From Anniella stebbinsi (Eukaryota > Chordata > Lepidosauria > Squamata > Anniellidae): DNA of 64,000 nucleotides. Below are positions 34,001 through 45,859 of the stretch, piece by piece. Where the stretch lies: contig JARDYH010000007.1 of the NCBI GenBank assembly GCA_029215795.1, forward strand, positions 23,571,763 through 23,635,762. Reading direction: 5' to 3'. The position numbers and the translations under genes are program-made. The notes under the pieces were generated by a model, which was not told the origin of the DNA, made no database searches, and was given only the letters and a program-made list of their open reading frames with translations. The stretch's first letter is position 1. Each line of letters begins with the position of its first letter.

Positions 34001-36296
34001 CTTTACAGTGTATTTACACAATGAGAATTGAATAGCTCCGAGCAGTCATGCAGAATCAGGGATTCATGTAACAAGTGAATGGGATGACAGGAGCATGGCC
34101 ATTGACAAAAGGGGATGAGCTGAATGGAACTGTCAGCCAACAAAGGGGTGCTTCTGTGTGGGATGTATTTTCATACAGTTTCCTGAACAAAAGACATTCT
34201 GGATTTAATCTTGCCTCCGTGCTCAATGCCACGGTTAGCCTGCAACTGATACCTTGGAAACGCAATCTCACAGTAAACAAATGGTAGATATTAAATGTCA
34301 AATGTAAAAGAGTAAATTAAAACACCATCAAAATAGCTAAATCATCTCAAATGTAAGATGCCCCCAACCTCCTAATGGCAATCAAAATGGCCATTGGAGT
34401 GTTGTTTTTATGTTCATTCCTCTGAACATAGTAATGTGAGAATGTAATGTAAGAGCAGCCCTATTTGATCAGATGAAAGAGCCATCCAATCTGGAATTCT
34501 CTCTCCCATAGTGGCCATCTATCTTTCCCACAGTGGCTTCCAATAAGTCTATGAATGGGGCATGAAGGTGAAATCTCTTCCTTGCTGCCTCCCAGCAACT
34601 TGTATTTAATGAATGATATGGTGATTCTGAAATTGGAATTTCCTTTCCCAGCTAATTGTTATTGACAGACCTATCCTCCATGCCTATAGATGTGCACCTT
34701 GAAGGCAAGGGGTTCAAGCTACACACTTGTAAAACAGAGGAAATAGACTGGTGTTCTCCATGGTCCTTACATCTTCCTGTCCAGCAGGCTCAGGTGGAAT
34801 GTCTATAGCAGCTCAAGGGGTGAACACAGCATGCTCATTGCTTGCTTTTAGCCTCTTTAAGGCTTGGATGGCCCATAGTATCATCCCAAATCCAGGACGT
34901 ATTTAAAGACTCATTTGCAATGTTTCCAGTTTTTTTCTCTGGGTAAACCTCCAAGGCAAAGAGGTGCCACATGGAGAAGACAACTACTGAGTGCACCACT
35001 GATCAAGTCATCGGCATATTGTGATGGCACTAATTTTTCAAGCATGCAGTGCCCAAGTTGTTCTTGACTTAGAGCATGCCCAGTTGGTTCCAATCATTGC
35101 AACCAAATGCATGGTTTCAGCACTTCTGGTCAAGGAAATGCAGATGTACAGAGTGATTCAGCCCATGGTGATCTGTCAGAGATTCACACAACTGACCATA
35201 TGGACATTTGGAGGACCACCATGGGCTACAGTTATCATTGAGCTGGCTTCCTCAGAAACCAATGGATTTCCACAAGAAAGGATAGGTGACAAGACTTCCC
35301 ACATTCCTGGTTTTGTTGGGACTGTACAAAGCTTCCACCTGAACATGGGAAAGCCAGTTTGTCAAGATAGAGAATTCCACTGGGGTTTGCCATTTTTTTG
35401 TCTTTCGGGCCAGCTTTCCTTTCAGAAGAATACTATGTCACAATGCAGCATCATTTCAGGGCAAAAAGAATAAGTTGACCACAAGAAGAAAGCTCCCATG
35501 AACTAGAGCCCACATAATCAGATGCTATAATAAATCTGTCAATTTTTAAGGTGCCACAAACCCTTGTTTGTTTTTGCTGCTACAAACTAACACTGCTACC
35601 CATCTGGAATTTGTTACAGGCAACGAAGAGGCTGCAGGTGCTCACAGGAATGCTGGTTAGTGTTACTCTCACACCCTAAAATTTGCTTTCTCCAACCCCC
35701 CCCCCCCAAAGGAAAACAATTTTACTCCTCTTTTTTTGCTTCAAACCTCCAGTTCCCAATTCAGACAGGACATTTCAATTGTTCAAAGTTCAGCCCAGCA
35801 CTACTACTAAGATAACCTCAGAAGATCCCCTAGGAAAGCCAAGCAAGTAAACAAATTATTATATCCAGCAACGTTACTTTACAATATTAAAAATATATAT
35901 CTTATACAATAAAACAATAGTTAATTCAAATTGGAACATCGCTTCTGCAAGTCACCATGCCCTTCTTAGTCAATTGTAGACAAAACTTAGCAGCACATGT
36001 TTCATATTATACAAAGTTGCAAAGATGTCTGTATTGTAGTGGGAACACTAACCCATCACCATGCTTGTGAAAAATACACACACACCCAGAGCCCCCTCCT
36101 TAAAAGTTGTAGCCAATGGCAATAAAAACGTATAATGACAGATAATGTCAATATTGCCAGACCTGCATGGACAAAATCTTTCATCAAACAAAATATTAAA
36201 GTATCCGCCAAAGCACAGTGTAAAAATCAACCAACAACATCATCATCAACAATAACAACAACAGGTAGGGAGAACAACTCACGAGAAATAGCTTAC

Positions 36297-36402
36297 TTGT
36301 GTCCAGATTCATGGGCAATAGTAAATGCCAAACCAAGCCCAGTATCTTCATTGATGGTACAACTTCGGTATTTACTGCACATTCCACTGATGGGAGCAAA
36401 AC
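36297..36402 (-). CDS. ADAMTS18: ADAMTS18 exon: protease active site, first half
   Basis: This 106-bp exon encodes [34 protein letters not shown] and the first two bases of Asn. HESGH contributes two zinc-ligand histidines and the catalytic glutamate of the HExxHxxGxxHD signature; the third histidine is on the next exon, so the motif is split by an intron of about 6.2 kb. The acceptor is TGGCAG at 36403 and the donor is CACAA|GTAAGC below 36297. The phases (1 in, 2 out) match both neighbours. Confidence 0.95.
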
Positions 36403-37469
36403 CTGCCAGGAAGTGATGGGGGGGAGGGGGGAATGGGAAAGTGTTGGAAGAAAAGAATGACATTGTGTATATATCTTTATTCTGCTGAATAACTTCAAAG
36501 GGATTCAGCACATATTTTAGGTGAAGAAGATTCAGTGCACATTTAGTTTTGTCATGTAGACGGAATACACAAGACAAACTCATCTACACATGGTAATGCT
36601 GGGCCCGATCCAAGAAAAATGCATTCTGTCTGCAGCAGCAGCTGGCCTACAAAACTAACACAGGCTTGTTTTCTCTGCTGACTCAACATCAGCCCAGTCA
36701 GCTGGGAAAGCTCTTTTAAAAGGGGGCGCCAGCTCTTTTATGAAGGTCAGCCAGGAAGAACAAGAGTGCTGTTAGCCAGAGGTATTTTCAAAATCTAAAA
36801 CAACACGACTGAACTGAAGATTCCCCGAGCACAGTGGCCATCCAAAATGAATCCCCCCAGAAGACCTCTCTTTTTGGCTCAGTGCTGCTGGGTCCAAAAT
36901 CCTGATTAGGCAATGTTGAAGAAAACTGTGAGGGACTGACATCAACTTGCCACTTTCTAATTTAATTTCTCACAATTGTGCTGTATTTGGGGCTGAATTA
37001 ACCATGGCAGTAAGTATGCTGTTGACTAGAGGGCCATCAAACTGGAGAAACTCCTATGTGGTGTGGTTATGGGATGGCTTGGGCAACGGGATGATAATCC
37101 TTCATAGCTGATCCTTCAGAGCATGACCAAAGTAAAGAACATCTTCCAGGCTATTTCTCTGAAGTTCCTCTCATTGTTTCCCGTAGTTTTATGTTTAACT
37201 GCTTATTTGACACACTCCAGAATGTTCACATATCTTAACTCTTTGACTCTCGGTACTTCAAAATGAGGCACACATTTGCAACCTCTCCATTTGTACGCCT
37301 GGAGTCTATTTGTTAGAAATCTTAATCAAATACAAAGAACCCAATCAACCAACCAGTTACATTGTAGTATTTGCTATTGCAGTATTTGGGCTGATAAATT
37401 CAGACGAATTATATTATTTACAATACAATGTTGCCAACGCCTTCCCAAAGAACGTTTTCTTTGCCATAC
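36403..37469 (-). other. ADAMTS18 intron, protease domain
   Basis: A 1067-bp GT-AG intron. Apart from short A/T-rich runs I see no recognisable element. Confidence 0.85.
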
Positions 37470-37629
37470 CCAAAGTGTCGCAGGGTTCATTCTTCCAGGA
37501 GCAGATATCAAATCCAGTCAGCAAGATGGCATGATCGTGACGTTTCCCATTCTTTCCAACCAGAGCGGATTGCCACTGACAAAAACTGTTCAGTGACTGG
37601 TCTGCATGGTGGTTGATCGTGAGTCCACC
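37470..37629 (-). CDS. ADAMTS18: ADAMTS18 exon: protease domain
   Basis: This 160-bp exon encodes GGLTINHHADQSLNSFCQWQ, then SALVGKNGKRHDHAILL and TGFDICSWKNEPCDTLG, with the last Gly split across the junction. The HDHAILLTG and CDTLG blocks are typical of ADAMTS catalytic domains; the cysteines pair in the family's conserved disulfides. The acceptor is CTATAG at 37630 and the donor is TTGG|GTATGG below 37470. It enters in phase 0 and leaves in phase 1. No unusual residue was seen. Confidence 0.95.
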
Positions 37630-37739
37630 CTATAGAGAATGCAGAGCAACAGGGTCTTATGCTTCGTTGTTTCTGAGGGTAGGGATGTCAGAGAAATCCG
37701 CAACAGGTTCAAATGATTTTGGATTTCTGTGCACTCCTG

Positions 37740-37870
37740 GGCAGGATCTACACTACTGCTTTAAAACTGTTTAGAACAGTAGTGACAACTGTTGGGCCCC
37801 AGGACACGCTCCATATACAGTTTTCAAACCATTTTCAAAGTGTCATATCCTGATTGGTGTAGATATGGCC
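37740..37870. mobile_element. Short MITE with 3-bp duplication CTG, 131 bp
   Basis: It begins GGCAGGATCTACACTAC and ends GGTGTAGATATGGCC, with CTG at 37737-37739 and 37871-37873. 'cactactgctttaaaactg' and 'caactgttgggg' are shared with 44473-44716 and with a copy near 45860-46009. Confidence 0.65.
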
Positions 37871-38175
37871 CTGTTCTCATTGGGTGTTGTGAATATGGTG
37901 CATTTCTAAGTGATTTGCAAAATGAAACAAAATTCTCTTATATATCTAGCTAGAAGAACGTCGAACTTCAGCACTACATACAGCCAATACCATTTTTAAA
38001 AACATGCTTGCCTAACCTGTGCAGGTACTGTTAGTACCCCATGATTCCATAGCTTCAGTTGGTGCTACACAGGCCTACTAAGTTTGCATGCATAGCAGCT
38101 GAGAGCCCAGTTTAAATGGGGTACCTCCAACACCAGTTCTCCCAGTATACCTGGCATCACAAACTTTAAACTAGG

Positions 38176-38520
38176 GCCATGTCTACACTAGCCAGTTATC
38201 CCGGAGTCAGCTCAAGATCAAGCCCTGTGCATCCGAATGATGCACAGGTGATCCTGGGATCAATGAGGGATGAGTTCTCCGTTGTTGCGGGATAACTGGG
38301 ACTGGGTTTTTCATGATTTTTCCTGCTGTCCTGGGACAAGCCCGAGGTTCTCGGGTGGTGTGGCGCTCACTCCCAGGGTGGTCTCTCCTCCCTGCGAGTA
38401 GCAGGGTTCACCAAATGGGCATGGAGCTCTGTGGGGGGAGTCCATGCCCATCAGGGGTGAGGGGTGAGTATTTTTGCCATCCCTGGGGCGGCTCTTGGTG
38501 GTTTTCAGTGCCGTGTTTCC
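38176..38520. mobile_element. Partial MITE of the GGCCATGTCTACAC type
   Basis: One terminus GGCCATGTCTACACTAGCC is visible at 38176. The inner 'gatgcacaggtgatcctggg' is family-typical. The other end is lost or displaced by the LINE tail at 38531. A similar single-ended copy lies at about 17391-17770. Confidence 0.45.
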
Positions 38521-38530
38521 AGGGTTTGTT

Positions 38531-38690
38531 GTTGTTGTTGTTTATTTATTTACTGAATTTCTATAATGCCCAATAGCCAAAGCTCTCTGGGCAGTTTACA
38601 AAAATTAAAAACATTCAAAACCATTCAAAACATAAAACAACGACAGTATAAAAACATACTTTAAAATACAGTGTAAAACCCTTACTTTTT
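38531..38690 (-). mobile_element. L2-like LINE 3' tail
   Basis: In + text, 'caatagccaaagctctctgg' and 'cagtttacaaaaattaaaaa' are the reverse of the tail at 39300-39360. Confidence 0.6.
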
Positions 38691-38735
38691 GGCTCAGGAT
38701 TGCACCTGCACACTTGCACAAATGTCTCCTTTAAA

Positions 38736-38772
38736 AAAGAAAGAAAAAAAGAAAGAAAGAAAGAAAGAAAGA
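38736..38772. repeat. (GAAA)n microsatellite
   Basis: A purine run of GAAA units with one interruption. Confidence 0.9.
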
Positions 38773-39019
38773 AGCCACACCAGAATGTCCCTCTTCACTT
38801 CCAGGATGACATGCTGACGTTTGGACCCGGGGGACAATCCCGGAAGCTGGAAAGCCCAAGATCCCCATCTCATCCCGGAGGCCTGCAACTGTAAGTGAAC
38901 TCCAAGCCTCAGTTTCAATCTTTCCGATTTTATTTTTAGGGTTGTTTATTCCTTTGATGCTGATGCCATTGTTGGCAAATGTTATTTGCCCCAGGCATAA
39001 AGTAATTTGAACCCCATTT

Positions 39020-39398
39020 ATTCAACAACAAGGCAATAAGGGAGAGGGCCTTTTCAGTGGTGGCCCCCCAATTATGGAACGATCTCCCTGACGAGGCTCA
39101 CCTGGCACCAACATTGTTATATTTTCAGTGCCAGGTCAAGACTTTTCTCTTCTCCCAGGCATTTAACAGCACATGTTGAGGGTTTTTTGTTTGTTTGTTT
39201 GTTTGTTTTGACCCAGAAGAGTTGTTTTAAATGGATTTTGTATCTTTAATCTGTTTTTATGCTTTTTCTGCTTTTTAACTTTTGTATATTTGTTTTTAAT
39301 GTTCAATGTTTTAAATCTTTGTAAACTGCCCAGAGAGCTTCGGCTATGGGGCAGTATATAAATGCAAATAACAATTATTATTAATAATAATAATACAC
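39020..39398 (+). mobile_element. L2-like LINE 3' end
   Basis: It has 'gagggccttttcagtggtgg', 'tggaacgatctccctgacg', 'cccagagagcttcggctatg' and an AAT-rich tail. 5'-truncated, no intact ORF. Confidence 0.7.
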
Positions 39399-39635
39399 AT
39401 GTTCACAAAACAACCATAAAACAGCAACAGGAGGAGGGTTTTTATTTTTTCAAAAAAGGAAAGGAAACCTCAAGAATGAGTAAGATCACAACAATCACAT
39501 TGTTAAAATGCATGATTTATAATATCATGGGAATTCCCTCTCTGGAATTCCCTCAGTGGAATGAGAGAATTTAGGGTATTTCTCTGAGTTCAATGCAAAA
39601 TATATTTTGGCACAGAAAGATGGCACAATACTTAC

Positions 39636-39719
39636 AGGTTCCTGCTCCAGAAGAAGAAGGCTCACAACTACGATATTGATGTCACTTCCAATTGTACCAT
39701 CCTTGAAAAGACTCGATAC
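39636..39719 (-). CDS. ADAMTS18: ADAMTS18 exon: protease domain, 84-bp exon
   Basis: A short phase-0 exon of exactly 28 codons, reading VSSLFKDGTIGSDINIVVV then SLLLLEQEP. It forms part of the N-terminal half of the reprolysin fold. The acceptor is CAAAG at 39720 and the donor is CCT|GTAAGT below 39636. The 28 residues have no gap against the family pattern. It is flanked by a hAT-like element about 210 bp upstream and a LINE 3' end about 240 bp downstream in the transcript sense, both well clear of the splice sites. Confidence 0.95.
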
Positions 39720-39932
39720 CTTTGTGAAGGTTAATGTAGACAAGAAGAGTCAGGAAAAGAACAGGTGGTAAGCAAAACTAAAAGCAAAGATGCAAGCCAC
39801 TACCTCCACAGCTAACAGATACTATCAACATGTGTTGGGTGAAATATTCATTTACCAAGGCACAAATACATCAGGGCACTTTTCTATGCAACCCTCCTAT
39901 CAAAATGTAAGTCTTAATGGAATTGTCAGTGC

Positions 39933-40477
39933 TAGGCTGACCGTATGAAAAGGAGGACAGGGCTCATGTAACTTTAACAGTTGTAGAGAAAAGGGAATTT
40001 CAGCCAGAATCATTTGTATGCAATTAGTTCCTGGTGAAATTCCCTCTTCATCACAACAGTTAAAGGTGCATGCACTATATTAGAGTGACCAGATACAAAA
40101 GAAGGCATGGCCCCTGCAACTTTAACTGTTGTGATGAAGAGGGAATTTCACCAGGAATAGGCTGACCATCTGAAAAGGAGGACAGGGCTCATATAACTTT
40201 AACAGTTGTAGAGAAAAGGGAATTTCAGCAGGTGTCATTTGTATGCAATTAGTTCCTGGTGAAATTCCCTCGTCATCACAACTGTTAAAAGTGCAGGCAC
40301 TATACTAGAGTGACCATATACAAAAGAAGGCAGGGCCCCTGCAACTTTAACTGTTGTGATGAAGAGGGAATATCACCAGGAACTAATTCCATACAAATGG
40401 CACTGGCTGAAATTCCCTTTTCTCTACAACTGTTAAAGTTACATGAGCCCTGACCTGGATTTTATCTGGTCAGCCTA
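39933..40477. mobile_element. hAT-like fold-back element with internal duplication, 545 bp
   Basis: It begins TAGGCTGACC and ends GGTCAGCCTA, with the perfect 8-bp duplication GTCAGTGC at 39925-39932 and 40478-40485. The ends continue as an imperfect long inverted repeat ('aggaggacagggctca' against 'tgagccctgacc'). A unit of about 225 bp is present in direct repeat (starts near 39934 and 40159), and each unit has its own inverted arms. Confidence 0.87.
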
Positions 40478-42389
40478 GTCAGTGCAGGCATCTTTCTCAA
40501 CAATGTCAGCACAATTTCTTAATCAGAGGCAACATTTGAACTCAGGTAGCCCTGGTTCACATCTCAGTCTTTTAGCCATTGGCCATGTTTATACATCATA
40601 CTAAACCATGATTTAGCTCTACGTGAACAACCCTAGCACTCCTCCCACACAGCTGGAAGAAGAAGTTTGGAAACTTTTGCTTTTTCTTAAATTTGGCTTG
40701 ACATTGCATCCAAACTGAGAATTATACTTTAATGCTAATTAGGGTTAGTTTCAACAGGGCAGTTGCATATCATTTGGTCTGCAGTGAGCTCATTTGGAAA
40801 ATAACCATAGTTAGTGTTAAACCACCGTCCTTAGTTCACATGCAACAACAAGCCAAGTTTAAAGGAAACCAGAAATGAAAGCTTCCAAAATTATCCTCCT
40901 AGCCACATTGGTGGAAGAAAGGTTAGGGGAGCGCATGACCTTGGGAGCTCATGAGCTTCGTTTAGCATGACATTCAAACAAGCACAGTCATTTCGTCTCA
41001 GTAGTTCTCACAATGCAAACATGATCATCAGGGTCAACCATAGTATAAACCCAGTAACTACAATATTGTTAGTATTTGGCCTAGACCCCAGTACAAAAAA
41101 AATAAGTTTGTTTGTTTGTTTGTTTAAAAACACAACCCATTTTTGCATTTACACAAATATCCAAGGCAACTGACATAAAATTACAAACACAAAATCATTA
41201 CAATCCAATGCGACACACTCCTGCTAATGTAAACTATGTGTGCTAGTATAAAATGACTTCTAGCACAATACCAATAGTGCTTTAGAGGTTGCTTGAACTA
41301 GCACAACATAATTTGCATTGGCGGTGGTGTCAGATTGGTTACTGCCCAATACTAAATTGACAAAACCTCAAAGAATCTCAGTCAGAAAGCCAAAACCTAA
41401 AAGCAAGGCTTTAGACCAGATACACTTCAAAGCATGGTCTATAAATATCTACCACCACCATCACCACGGCTTTGGTAAATAAGATGACTTTTGGCCAGCA
41501 CTGAAAATATGTCAAAGCAGGTGATGGCATTCCACAGACAGGGTGCCATGTTAGAAACCAGTAGAAACCCACCTAACGTCTGAAGGAGGAAGCAACTGAA
41601 GCAAGGCTTAAGAAGATACCCTTAATAAACAGGCAAGTTCATTCCGGAGAAGGTAATCCTTCAAAAAGACTGGTCCCAGGCCAGTTACAGCTTTATAGGT
41701 CAGGAACAACACTTTGAATTGTGCTGGAAACAAGCCAGGGGCCAGTATCCCTCCAGATCCTGCCTGCCTCCCCCTCTTTCCCTAGCTTCAGGTCCATCCG
41801 CCTATACAACATCCCTCATTAATAAAGGGTGACTGGACTGATTTCCAGAGAAGCAGGCATTCAGACTTCTGAGCAGTGCTCCAGCCAGCAGAAGCAAGGG
41901 GAGAGGTCAGGAGGGGAAGGAGGGAGCGAGTTCATAACCTCGTTTCCTTCCTCACACCAGAGCAAGGCCTAATCGCGCAAAAAAGGCCTTGAGATTGATT
42001 GCATTGTGCTGTTTAATTTAAAATGACACAGCTTCTTGCAAGGACAAAAGCTGCGCGCAGCAGACCAAGCCAAGTACTGCTGCGAGAAAGGAAATGGTTT
42101 TTGAAGAAAAAAAAAAAATCTCCGTCCATATATTTCATTCTATCTTCCCTGGGCAAGACCATCAGGCAGCTGTTGAATGGGCCCCTACCAAAGATCTTCT
42201 CTTTTCCAGATATTACCGGTGGGGGTGGGGAGAGAGATTGAAAGTCACTTTGTTTCAATGCTCTTCGGCGCCCTCTTTCTTGGTGGCATCAGGCTACCTT
42301 TGCCCTCACTGGGTTCGTCCTCACTTGCCCACTCTACCATTGCATGTATGCATGCAAGCCTGGCGCAAGCTAATGCCCTGGAGACATTT

Positions 42390-42490
42390 TGGATTCCAAC
42401 TCTCATCATACTTGTCTTGGCCTTTGCCCATACAGGCTGGGGATGGTGGGAGCTGTCATCCAAAACATATGGAGCACACCTGGATGGGAC
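42390..42490. repeat. Interspersed repeat fragment
   Basis: 'ggattccaactctcatcata' and 'gggagctgtcatccaaaaca' match the phrase pattern of 58504-58650. Confidence 0.45.
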
Positions 42491-43010
42491 AGGTTGCTGT
42501 AAGTGAGACTGTTGAGTCTCCAACGGGCTTGGTGTTCCATGAGTAGGTCATGGTTGATTCAAGAGTTGGGATTGGGAAGACCCTAAATCTGTTGGTTGGT
42601 TGGTTTGTTGTGTAAAAGGAAATTGGTATCTGTCTTCCCCCACAAACAGTTAGAGGCCTTTTTGTTTTCCCTTCAGCTGGACCTGCGTGATGTGCATTTG
42701 TAAAAGTGGCATTTGCATGGTGTGGACCTTGGGCCTTATTCTTCAGGCATATGTATGTGACGGTGAAGTGGTTGCACAGGCAAACAAAAGGGCACATGAC
42801 CTTGCAATGCTCTTGATTTTCATAAGCTGAAGACCATTTTCTGAGAAACTCAACTCATTTCAAAAGACATGAGCATGTTTGGACCTAGGTAAGTTTGCAC
42901 TTATGATCTAAAGGTCATCGAACCTCGTTGCCATCCCTATTTTTAATTAATCAGTGAATAAATTGGACAGAGGTTGGGTCTTGTTCATCACCTCCGCCAC
43001 ACTGTCTTAC

Positions 43011-43210
43011 CATGTTCATCACTGTTAAGATATATGTGGTAACATTCTCTTTGCTGTGTTTCTCCAACATTTTCTTGTCCGCCACAACCAGAGTCTCCAC
43101 ATTCAAACTTCCGTCATTCTGACTTTTAATGGGGGATCTTTTCAACCTTACCAAGCTCCCGTATTCATCGGATAGGATGAATGTGTCCTCTGTGGGTGGC
43201 TTAGGTGTGT
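43011..43210 (-). CDS. ADAMTS18: ADAMTS18 exon: furin site and start of protease domain
   Basis: This 200-bp exon encodes [17 protein letters not shown], then RLKR followed by SPIKSQ, a classic furin-type R-x-K-R processing site. The catalytic domain starts with [17 protein letters not shown] sequon NVT lies in [13 protein letters not shown]. The acceptor is TTTTAG at 43211 and the donor is ATG|GTAAGA below 43011. The exon enters with two bases that complete a Tyr codon and leaves in phase 0, which fits both neighbours. Cleavage after RLKR in the secretory pathway would release the active enzyme; this is known for the family and inferred here. Confidence 0.95.
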
Positions 43211-44472
43211 CTAAAATGAAAGAGAGCAAAGATTTGGAAAAGGCTCAGAACAGACCCTTTTTTTTTTTTAATGAGTGATTTGGTTCAGACCTAAAGTGTC
43301 GAGGGACTAGAACCCTGAACGAAAGTATGATATTATGATGGATGCCAAATGCTGATTAAAATGGACTGTTAGAATTCTTTTCAAGACATTAAGTCTTGAT
43401 TTATCTTCCTTTGTTTAAAAAGAAAGAAAATAGTCCTAATACAATATATTGTAGAGAGGAACACATAAGAACAAATTTCTCATGCTTTGGAGGAGAAATA
43501 CTGCTAATTTCTGCCTAATTATTTTTTTTTTAATCTGTCTGTAGTAGACAGACATACACACATACACACACCTTTTCTTCTTCCTGCCCTCTGCAATAGC
43601 TAGGGACCAATTCAAATGACTATATTTATGTGTGTGGCCCAGCTGAATTGCACACCAATTTTCTGATGAGCAGCATCCCTAAAAGCAGAAATGGAACGGT
43701 GTTAAGATTGTTGTGATGGCAAGTCAAATCATGGGCTCTGCTTGGAAGAAAGACACAAGTCAACCTGTTTGCTATAAGCATGATGCCACTTCGGCCAAAT
43801 GAAAAAAAGATGTGTACTGTTCATGCAAATTGGCCCTAATGTTCCACAGATGGGTTGACCATTCCTCCAAGGAAGAATTCCAAATGAGTGTTAAAAACCC
43901 CACACCCCACGGATAAAACAGATCTCCTTAATACTTCACATTTTTAAGAGAGTGGTAGGCGATAGGTTTCTATAGTGTAGACGCTCACTTCTTTTGCCTC
44001 ACTGGCAAATAGGTTTTTGAAGGGTTGCAGAAACATGCAAACCCTATTTAATGGAGGGTCCCTTCACACATGACACCTAATTCAATTGTACACTCATTTA
44101 GAGCCATGACTGGCTGCAGCTCCCTTGACTCTGTATAATATCTGAAATGACTAAGAGACAACACTGGGATTTGTGTATACACCAGGGGAAACAATGCCTC
44201 TTTCATAACATCATCAACTTTTTTTTTTTCCTCTCCAGGCAATGTATTTTCTGTGCAGACTCTTTTACAGATACTAAGCCTGCTTATAGTGTAAGGGCAG
44301 ATGGATAACCACAGATGCCACTATGTTAGGAAATACCTGCATATCATACTACCTTGTTGCATAAATGTAGACATGACAATTTTGGCTGTTTTCCTTCCCA
44401 TCCTATATCTGTCTGTCTTTTCTATTTGAATATCACTGTTTGGTATAGCTTGGCTCCGTTACTTGAGTCATT

Positions 44473-44716
44473 GGCCTCATCTACACCAAGCAGGATATTG
44501 CACTATGAAAGTGGTATGACAGTGGCATATAAAAGGCAGGAGCCACACTACTGCTTTATAGTGGTATTGAAGAGCACTGCCAACTGTTGGGGCCCATTGA
44601 CACATACCATATACCACTTTCATAGTGCAATATCCTGCTTGGTGTGGCTCCTGCCTTTTATATACCACTTTCATACCACTTTCATATGCAATATCCTGCT
44701 TGGTGTAGATGAAGCC
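44473..44716. mobile_element. Palindromic MITE with 3-bp duplication ATT, 244 bp
   Basis: Ends GGCCTCATCTACACCAAGC and GCTTGGTGTAGATGAAGCC are inverted over more than 40 bases, flanked by ATT (44470-44472, 44717-44719). A further inverted copy of the inner part (ATATCCTGCTTGGTGT) lies at 44630-44645. Confidence 0.82.
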
Positions 44717-45420
44717 ATTGAATGCTATCTGCTCTGAAGCAACCAGGAGCTCCTGCTTCTCTCTTTGTGGCACTTTGGGGCCTGAATTTTGTAGGTGAAC
44801 TGGGTGGGTATGATGCAGTGATGGTCATGCTGGGTGGCAGATAACTTGACTTGATGGCCCTTGTTTTTGGGTCTTTGAACCCTGAGATTTGCTGAATCTT
44901 TAATCATTTTGGCATCTCTCTTGCTGTGTCTGTGCAGTGCCTTGCAGAATGGAACCCATCTTGCTTAGAGTAGAAGCTCCCATGCACTACAGTGATACAA
45001 ATGAAGAATTATGGCAAAGTACATGCAGCCTATACAGACTTCAACCACTGTTCCAGTTTGTTCCCCGGAGCTCCAACAAAATGGATTCTCAATGAGATTT
45101 GGCAAAGCCAGATATTTAGGGTGAAAGATTCTGACCTCTTCTCCTTTGCTCATAGCCCTTAAGTGCACAGAAATTCACAGAGCAATCCTATGGATGTTTA
45201 CTAAGCAATATTCAATGGGATTTACTCCATGGAAGCATCTATAAGATTGCAGCCAAAGTCTTCCAAAACAAAGTCTTGTTTCCTAGATATCAAATTATTT
45301 CTAGTGGGGTAAACTTCTTGGTCTCTTGCAGCAAAAACAATGAAGAGTCATGAGGCACTTTAAAGGATTAGATCAGCAGCTGCTTCTTCACAGGACATAT
45401 ACAACTAATTTTTGAATAGA

Positions 45421-45592
45421 AAGAATAGGAAACTGCCTTAGACTGAGTCAGACTATTGGTCTGCCTAGCTCAGCATTGTCTACATTGACTGATAGTGGTT
45501 CTCCAGATGTTTAGATGGGAGCCTTTCTCAGCCTTACCTGCAGATACCAGGGACTGAATCTGGATCCTTTGCCATGCCAACCAGCCACTTCC
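45421..45592 (-). mobile_element. tRNA-derived SINE (reverse orientation)
   Basis: + text 'ggaaactgccttagactgag', 'cagactattggtctgcctag', 'cctgcagataccagggactg' and 'gaatctggatcctttgc' is a repeat whose tRNA-like head lies at the high-coordinate end, truncated here. Confidence 0.55.
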
Positions 45593-45859
45593 CAAGAAAA
45601 TGTTGGATTTGCATGCATAGGTTAATATATTTGATTTCAGTGGGAGAAGAGTTGACAATGCATTTATCTTTAAAGTCACTGGGGGTTAAATGTGCTTTGG
45701 ATTTGCTGGATTGTGCTCATGGTCTTCTACGCTAAGGGAAATTACAGAAACTTGATATCTGTAGAGTCTGAAACCATGGCCAACAAATGTTTGTGCCTTT
45801 TAGACTTCTAAAGCTATTCTGTCTGTGCTGGACTAAGAGCTGAGCTATTTGATCAGCCA

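Larger units (their letters stand above)
30085..36296 (-). other. ADAMTS18 intron splitting the zinc-binding motif
   Basis: A 6212-bp GT-AG intron between HESGH and FGMIHD. Contents: (GAAG)n at 30099-30146, MITE 30400-30945 and an L2-type tail at 30951-31027. From about 31030 to 36290 I recognise no interspersed repeat with defined ends, which makes this the longest repeat-poor interval in the gene. It includes an open frame at 35021-35473 (+) that I could not assign. Confidence 0.85.
37630..39635 (-). other. ADAMTS18 intron, protease domain
   Basis: A 2006-bp GT-AG intron. Contents: one terminus of a hAT-like element (TAGGGATGTCAGAG) at about 37681-37730, short MITE 37740-37870, partial MITE 38176-38520, L2-like tail 38531-38690, GAAA run 38736-38772 and LINE 3' end 39020-39398. 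Confidence 0.85.
39720..43010 (-). other. ADAMTS18 intron, protease domain
   Basis: A 3291-bp GT-AG intron. It holds the fold-back hAT-like element 39933-40477 and a diffuse interspersed repeat at about 42390-42490. 40500-42380 shows only weak LINE-like text near 41520-41720 without clear ends. Confidence 0.85.

Noticed and set aside
42094..42546. A 150-codon + frame in the intron before the furin-site exon
   Set aside because: It runs through an interspersed repeat phrase (42390-42490) and shows no family resemblance.
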